Origin: an archaeon
Lineage (GTDB): Archaea; Thermoproteota; Nitrososphaeria; Nitrososphaerales; Gagatemarchaeaceae
NCBI GenBank assembly: GCA_021819035.1
Contig: JAKASL010000001.1
Coordinates: 1,037,524 to 1,101,523 of the forward strand
Reading direction: 5' to 3'
DNA length: 64,000 bases
How positions within the stretch are numbered: the first letter of the stretch is position 1; every line of letters starts with the position of its first letter. The notes below the pieces were generated by a model. It was not told where the DNA came from, ran no database searches, and saw only the letters and a list, made by a program, of their open reading frames with translations. The translations under genes and the position numbers were made by a program. Below are positions 60,031-64,000 of this stretch, in pieces.

Positions 60031-61413
60031 ATGGGTGCACAAAGGGGGATAAACGCTGGTGGAAGGATAGAGCGCCTCCCCTTTACTAGATTCAAATACC
60101 TCCTGTATGGCACGCTGATGTTCATCTTCACGGCCGAGGCTCTGGACAACGGCCTCACTGGCACCACCCTCTCGACAGTCGATAAGGCGTTCAACGCAAA
60201 TCCAGGCCTATACGCCGTTGCTAGCACAGTCGGCGTTGTGATAGGTCTTGTCTTCGCAGGCGCGCTGCAAGACGTTATCGGGAGGAAGCGACCACTGTTC
60301 ATCGCAAACGGCATTGCTGCCCTGTTTGCATTTGCTGCTACGTTCAGCCCCAACTACTCAACCCTCGTCACTTTGAGGGTCTGTCAAGGTTTCGGCCTTG
60401 GAATGATTTTCGTGATAGTCCCTGCAACTATCTCCGAATGGGCGCTGGGGGCAAGCAGGGGGCGCGGCTTTGCCTGGATGGATATCGGCCTGCAGATAGG
60501 ACAGATGGTGGTCCCGTTCTTATCGCTCTTCATAATGGTCCCCTTCCCAGTCAACATAGGTTGGAAGAACATGTATTACTTCGCCGGGGCAGTCTCTTTA
60601 GTCGCCTTCGCCGCAAGTTTTGCGCTTCCTGAATCCGTGAGGTGGTTAGAATCTAGAGGCAGGGCCGAAAGAGCAGAGAACATCATGAAGAAGATTGAAG
60701 AGAGGGTATCTAGGGAGTTACATTCACCGCTCCCTCAGGTCACCAAGACCTACGAAGTGACTGGGAAGAGGGCGAGGCCATTCACAGAGCTCTTCAATTG
60801 GAAGGTGTTCCGCCAGACCCTACTCGTCATGTGTTCATCCGTCGCAATCTATTCCATCTTCTATCTCCTCCAGGTGTTCCAGCCAACTTGGTTAGTCTAC
60901 GCAGGGTTGAAGCTCAACGTCGCCCTCGAGTTCACCACGATTACGCTTTTCTTCACCCTGTTTGGGAAGTACCTCGGAGGGTACCTAGGAGACAGGATAG
61001 GGAGGAGGGCGACCCTCCTGACGTTCATCTTCATAGGTGCTGTATTCCTAGAAGTCACCGGGCTCTTCAGGACAATCGCTGTGGGCGTGATGATCGGGAC
61101 CATAGTGACCAACTTCTTCATCCAGGGGTCGGCGCCAATACAAAAGGCGTTCAGTGCGGAGCCGTTCTCAAGCGGATCCAGGGGGTCAGGATACGCAGTG
61201 ATTGATGGGTCGGCTAGGGCCATAGGCGGGATTTTGGTTCCATATCTGTTCGCGTCCGTATTGGGGACTGCAGCGTTCGGCACCTATGCGCTGGTACTCG
61301 CAATAATAGCGGTAGCCCTAGCGTTGACTACCTATGCCTTCGCCAAAGAGACTGGCAAAGTGACCGTCGAGGAGGCAGCCGTAACGACTTCAGCCATTCA
61401 AGTAAACGCCTAA
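60031..61413 (+). CDS. MFS transporter (sugar porter-like)
   Basis: A 460-residue 12-helix permease. Motif A copies GALQDVIGRKRP and GYLGDRIGRRA appear after helices 2 and 8, and PESVRWLESRGRAERA lies between the halves, as in sugar porters. ATG start; TTAAAT (about 60000-60005) lies about 29 nt upstream. With the enolase-superfamily gene downstream on the same strand it likely imports that enzyme's substrate. Confidence 0.88.
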   Translation: MGAQRGINAGGRIERLPFTRFKYLLYGTLMFIFTAEALDNGLTGTTLSTVDKAFNANPGLYAVASTVGVVIGLVFAGALQDVIGRKRPLFIANGIAALFAFAATFSPNYSTLVTLRVCQGFGLGMIFVIVPATISEWALGASRGRGFAWMDIGLQIGQMVVPFLSLFIMVPFPVNIGWKNMYYFAGAVSLVAFAASFALPESVRWLESRGRAERAENIMKKIEERVSRELHSPLPQVTKTYEVTGKRARPFTELFNWKVFRQTLLVMCSSVAIYSIFYLLQVFQPTWLVYAGLKLNVALEFTTITLFFTLFGKYLGGYLGDRIGRRATLLTFIFIGAVFLEVTGLFRTIAVGVMIGTIVTNFFIQGSAPIQKAFSAEPFSSGSRGSGYAVIDGSARAIGGILVPYLFASVLGTAAFGTYALVLAIIAVALALTTYAFAKETGKVTVEEAAVTTSAIQVNA

Positions 61414-61509
61414 CTCGTACCACGAGATGCCATATGAGGAGATGTATTCCTATTGTCTGCTCGAGGACACCCACGGCCGAATCACTACCGGGAGAAGCGC
61501 GAAATCGGT

Positions 61510-62634
61510 TTGAAGATAAGGACAGTTGAGGTCATCCATGTTAGGATACCGCTAAGGAAGCCCCTGAGAACATCGCACCTGTCACAGAAAGACGTCGACG
61601 CTGTGCTGGTGAGGCTTGAGACTGATGACGGGCTGCAAGGCGTGGGAGAGGTCACCCCTATCTTAGGATACAGCGCGGAGACCGCAGGGTCGGTAGATTC
61701 TGTAATCAAAGAACAACTTGTCAAGGTCGTTATGGGAGAAGACCCATTCCGCATAGGATACATCCAGCACAAGATGAACGGAGCGTTGGCTCCCGGCACA
61801 TACCAAGAAGCGAAAGCGGCAATCGAGATAGCGCTCCACGACATCCTGGGCAAGGCGTTGAACGTCCCAGTGTACCAGCTGCTCGGTGGAAGATATAGAG
61901 AAAGTGTCCCGGTAGTGGGATGGGTTGGGCTAGACAGACCGGAAGCCATGGCGCAGCAGGCGCGCCAGCTCCTCGAAACTAAGTTCAGGGCAATCAAGGT
62001 GAAAATAGGAGGCTCCCAGGAAGACATCGTGAGGGTCAAATCGGTCATGGATGCGGTGGGAGGCGAAATCGAGGTGAGGGCTGATGCGAATGAGGCGCCT
62101 GTGCCTGACGACATATTGAGGAAGTTGGACGGCTTCGGTCTAAAGTGGATAGAGCAGCCAGCACCACGAGACCGCCTAGACAAGCTGGCGGAGATATCAA
62201 GGCGCATGGATACCCCCATAATGGCCGATGAAAGCGCGGAGAACACTAACGACGTCTACAGAATTGCGAGTACCAGGGCCGCTGACGTGGTGAAACTCAA
62301 GGTAATGAGGCAGGGGGGGCTGCTGGAGACGAAGAAGTGCTTAGCCCTACTCGACGCGGCCGGAATCCAGACCACCATAGGGCACGGGTTCAACCTGACG
62401 TTGGGCGCCCTCGGTGAAGCACACGTGGTTCTTTCTAGCCCGGAACCGGTGGAGATTTCGGAAATCGGGGGGCCGTTTGACAAGATGACAGATGAGGTAG
62501 CAGCGGAGCAGGTCCAGATCGAAGATGGGATGCTCGTGATTCCCAAGGGGCCAGGACTTGGGACCTCCTTGTCCGAGCCCAAAATCGAGAAGTATCTTAT
62601 CGAGCGTCTCAAACTCTCTGACAATGCAGCGTAA
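61510..62634 (+). CDS. enolase-superfamily enzyme, muconate lactonizing subgroup
   Basis: A 374-residue protein from TTG 61510 (open frame from 61453). Catalytic KxK is Lys163-Val-Lys165, metal ligands are Asp192, Glu215 and Asp240, and the second Lys (264 in VKLKVM) marks the MLE/dipeptide epimerase/OSBS subgroup rather than the sugar-acid dehydratases, which use His. Cycloisomerase, epimerase or racemase activity is likely. Substrate unknown. Follows the MFS gene. Confidence 0.87.
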   Translation: MKIRTVEVIHVRIPLRKPLRTSHLSQKDVDAVLVRLETDDGLQGVGEVTPILGYSAETAGSVDSVIKEQLVKVVMGEDPFRIGYIQHKMNGALAPGTYQEAKAAIEIALHDILGKALNVPVYQLLGGRYRESVPVVGWVGLDRPEAMAQQARQLLETKFRAIKVKIGGSQEDIVRVKSVMDAVGGEIEVRADANEAPVPDDILRKLDGFGLKWIEQPAPRDRLDKLAEISRRMDTPIMADESAENTNDVYRIASTRAADVVKLKVMRQGGLLETKKCLALLDAAGIQTTIGHGFNLTLGALGEAHVVLSSPEPVEISEIGGPFDKMTDEVAAEQVQIEDGMLVIPKGPGLGTSLSEPKIEKYLIERLKLSDNAA

Positions 62635-62759
62635 ATCTTGGCTTTGTTACAACTTTACGACAATCTCTTTACGACAAGATAAGGCTCAATACTATGGAAT
62701 CGTAGCTCCAAATCTAATTAAGCCTAAAGTGTGAAAGGCATTGGACCATTTCATCCAGA

Positions 62760-62783
62760 TTCCATCCGGGGATTCGAACTCCA
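62760..62783 (-). other. T-arm-like sequence (possible tRNA fragment)
   Basis: On the minus strand TTCGAAT is followed by CCCCG and GATGGAA. Three of five T-stem pairs are Watson-Crick and a fourth (T-G) is wobble. No complete tRNA can be folded from the surroundings. Weak evidence. Confidence 0.3.
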
Positions 62784-62830
62784 AGATGCGGGAGCCCTAG
62801 GGCGGCGTTTTTATACGAACCGTGGATTCT

Positions 62831-62876
62831 GGTGTCCCTCGACAGTGTGATTAGCGAATTTAGTCCGATTTAGTCC
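62831..62876 (+). repeat. inverted repeat, left arm
   Basis: Contains GGTGTCCCTCGACAGTGTGA and AGTCCGATTTAGTCC. Both blocks reappear inverted at 63118-63165, upstream of the small HTH gene. This arm overlaps the 3' end of that gene. The 22-bp block differs from its partner at one position, the 15-bp block at none; 9 versus 11 unrelated bases separate them. Confidence 0.85.
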
Positions 62877-63108
62877 GATAGCGATCAAGGAGTACTTCGG
62901 AAGGTGTGTACAGGATCTTCGGCCTACCAACTCTCGCTTGGAGTATCTCCTCCTTCGTCAGTAGCGAACCCTCCTCAAGATGCTTGAGGTGAAACATCGC
63001 GGTCGAACGGGCCAAACCGCTCTTCTCAACGAGTTTGGCGAGGCTGCGTGGGGTGGATTGGCCATTTTGACAAAGGAGCCGGCTTATCCTTTTGCAGCAC
63101 GCATCCAT
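62860..63108 (-). CDS. small winged-helix protein (ArsR/MarR-like)
   Basis: An 82-residue DNA-binding protein: RISRLLCQNGQSTPRSLAKLVEKSGLARSTAMFHLKHLEEGSLLTKEEI forms a winged helix; the end is basic (VGRPKILYTPSEVLLDRYR). Its ATG (63108) is only 10 nt from the right inverted-repeat arm, which thus holds its promoter and possibly its own operator. It encodes no transposase. Single gene inside a hairpin-forming element. Confidence 0.7.
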   Translation of the reverse strand: MDACCKRISRLLCQNGQSTPRSLAKLVEKSGLARSTAMFHLKHLEEGSLLTKEEILQARVGRPKILYTPSEVLLDRYRTKSD

Positions 63109-63117
63109 TACGCATGT

Positions 63118-63165
63118 GGACTAAATCGGACTTTAGCATACCAAATCACAGTGTCGAGGGACACC
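63118..63165 (-). repeat. inverted repeat, right arm
   Basis: The minus strand reads GGTGTCCCTCGACACTGTGA and AGTCCGATTTAGTCC, mirroring 62831-62876. The region between arms is 241 nt, almost all of it the small winged-helix gene. Confidence 0.85.
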
Positions 63166-63335
63166 ATCTGGATTCTATGAAATCGAGTTATCAGACGTTG
63201 GGCGAAGAAGAGGCTCAAAGGGTATCTCTCTGCCTCCATCAGATGTGATGCGGTCAAATCAGGCAGATCCTGTTTTTGATGCCCAGAAGTCGCCCAAATG
63301 GGACGTTATGCCAATTCATTGTGAATCCAAACGCG

Positions 63336-63357
63336 TTCAAATCCGGCCGGATTTGAA
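63336..63357. repeat. 22-bp perfect palindrome with T-arm-like half
   Basis: The arm TTCAAATCCGG is followed directly by its exact reverse complement. On the minus strand GCTGG-TTCAAAT-CCGGC makes a full five-pair T-arm (one G-T pair), like the fragment at 51187-51211. Could be a recombination or binding site. Confidence 0.7.
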
Positions 63358-63521
63358 CCAGCGGTCTTGGCGATGTTTGACCTCTACACGTGTCAGCGGT
63401 GAAACATGACGAACTTAGTTACAAGGGTATCCAAAGCTGAACTTACGCAATTGCTTCGACCAGTGAAGTCAAAATCCCAGGAGCTCCAGGCTGGTAGGAA
63501 TGTTTTCGCGGTAGGAATTCC

Positions 63522-63527
63522 TTAATA
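63522..63527 (+). promoter_or_regulatory. TATA-like box for vapBC
   Basis: TTAATA is centred about 27 nt before the GTG start at 63551. Confidence 0.5.
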
Positions 63528-63550
63528 GCAGGAGCCTCTGTTCGTCCGGC

Positions 63551-63772
63551 GTGACCCAAGAAGTAGTTGTGACGAGGCGTGGGCAGACCACGATTCCTAC
63601 GAAGGTAAGACGCAAACTGGGGATCCAAGAAGGGACGAGGTTGAGGGTGGAGGCCGAAGGTGGCAGGGTCATACTTACGAAAGTGCCGTCCCTCTTCGAC
63701 TTGGCTGGAACGAGCAAACTGAGCAGGGACGAGGCGTTCGAGCGGCTAGACAGAATGAGGGAAGAAGAGTAA
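63551..63772 (+). CDS. vapB: AbrB-type antitoxin
   Basis: A 73-residue protein. The swapped-hairpin AbrB domain VVVTRRGQTTIPTKVRRKLG is followed by GTRLRVEAEGGRVILTKV, and an acidic/basic C-terminal tail (RDEAFERLDRMREEE) that would block the toxin. GTG start. The stop overlaps the toxin start (TAATG), the usual VapBC coupling. Confidence 0.9.
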   Translation: MTQEVVVTRRGQTTIPTKVRRKLGIQEGTRLRVEAEGGRVILTKVPSLFDLAGTSKLSRDEAFERLDRMREEE

Positions 63773-64000
63773 TGCTTTTCGACACTAGATACTTCTGGGC
63801 AGTGTTTACTTCGAAGAGCCCCGAAGAGACGAGCAGACTGAAGACTCTGCTCGAAAAGTCGAAGTCTGCCTTCGCTTCATCAATCACGATCTACGAGGTA
63901 TACAAGCTCACCCTGGCCGGCGAAGGCAGAGCTGTCGCCAAATTGAGAACCGATACCATTGAGAAGGAGTTCGACGTGATTGACATTGACAAGGAGATAG
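63772..64000 (+). CDS. vapC: PIN-domain toxin VapC, N-terminal part
   Basis: The frame from ATG 63772 gives 76 residues before the window ends. LFDTRYFWAVF has the first PIN catalytic Asp (residue 4), and SSITIYEVYKLTL has the conserved Glu (about residue 43). Remaining acidic residues are beyond the edge. It is an RNase toxin neutralised by the preceding AbrB-type protein. Confidence 0.88.
   Translation, partial: MLFDTRYFWAVFTSKSPEETSRLKTLLEKSKSAFASSITIYEVYKLTLAGEGRAVAKLRTDTIEKEFDVIDIDKEI

Larger units (their letters stand above)
63166..63550. other. gap upstream of vapB with a long perfect palindrome
   Basis: No gene is supported in these 385 nt. A 22-bp perfect palindrome lies at 63336-63357, and a TATA-like box for vapB at 63522-63527. 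Confidence 0.5.

Overview
The window looks like archaeal chromosome. It carries Alba, RNA polymerase subunit RpoK, ribosomal protein eS25, an archaeal tRNA-splicing endonuclease, TrmI, an archaeal-type phosphoglycerate mutase, HerA/NurA, coenzyme F420 genes (cofC, cofD, cofE) and class III (type IV pilin-like) signal peptides. Many genes have an AT-rich TATA-like box about 25-30 nt upstream of the start codon, as expected for leaderless archaeal transcripts, and TTG and GTG starts are common. eS25 together with heme O synthase and very GC-rich coding DNA suggests a Thermoproteota/Nitrososphaeria-like (TACK) lineage with aerobic capacity. That placement is inference; no rRNA gene is present.

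Region 1 (1-34.5 kb) is mostly housekeeping. It holds an RNA-processing cluster (trmI, MBL hydrolase, endA, DUF47), a slipin/NfeD membrane pair, pyrimidine salvage genes (upp, tdk, udp), DNA ligase, eS25, rpoK and alba. Central carbon and sugar-nucleotide genes follow (apgM, a GalT homologue with an altered active site, PGI/PMI, two nucleotidyltransferase-family proteins), then ctaB, a small HSP20 and a zincin. Next come a Thr/Ser-repeat surface protein, an ABC transporter with a fused double permease, the F420 cluster linked to an amidohydrolase, Mrp/NBP35 and several small enzymes.

Region 2 (34.5-46.4 kb) is a pilus locus. A secretion ATPase, a double T2SF-type platform protein and four pilin-like proteins, the last with a large glycine-rich adhesin-like domain, sit tail-to-tail with a HerA-NurA helicase/nuclease pair. 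Around them are three small proteins with a beta-rich N terminus and a C-terminal winged helix, and a secreted beta-propeller-like protein. The layout recalls machinery combining pili with DNA pumping, such as the Sulfolobales Ups/Ced systems, and is the best candidate for an undescribed system here.

Region 3 (46.4-48.4 kb) is a divergent Lrp/AsnC regulator and glutamine synthetase pair with a clear operator-like inverted repeat.

Region 4 (48.5-64 kb) is visibly less GC-rich and looks acquired. It contains a frameshifted PLP-dependent desulfhydrase/deaminase gene, toxin-antitoxin-like pairs, an integrase remnant next to a tRNA 3'-end-like sequence, and a catabolic island. The island has a CoxG-like protein, two MFS transporters, a DRE-TIM (isopropylmalate/homocitrate synthase-like) enzyme, a GlcD-type FAD oxidase, a DapA-family lyase, a ParB-like protein, a TrmB-type regulator and a muconate-lactonizing-type enolase-superfamily enzyme. 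It ends in a region with a small HTH gene bracketed by long inverted repeats, a perfect palindrome built on a tRNA T-arm-like sequence, and a VapBC pair cut by the window edge.
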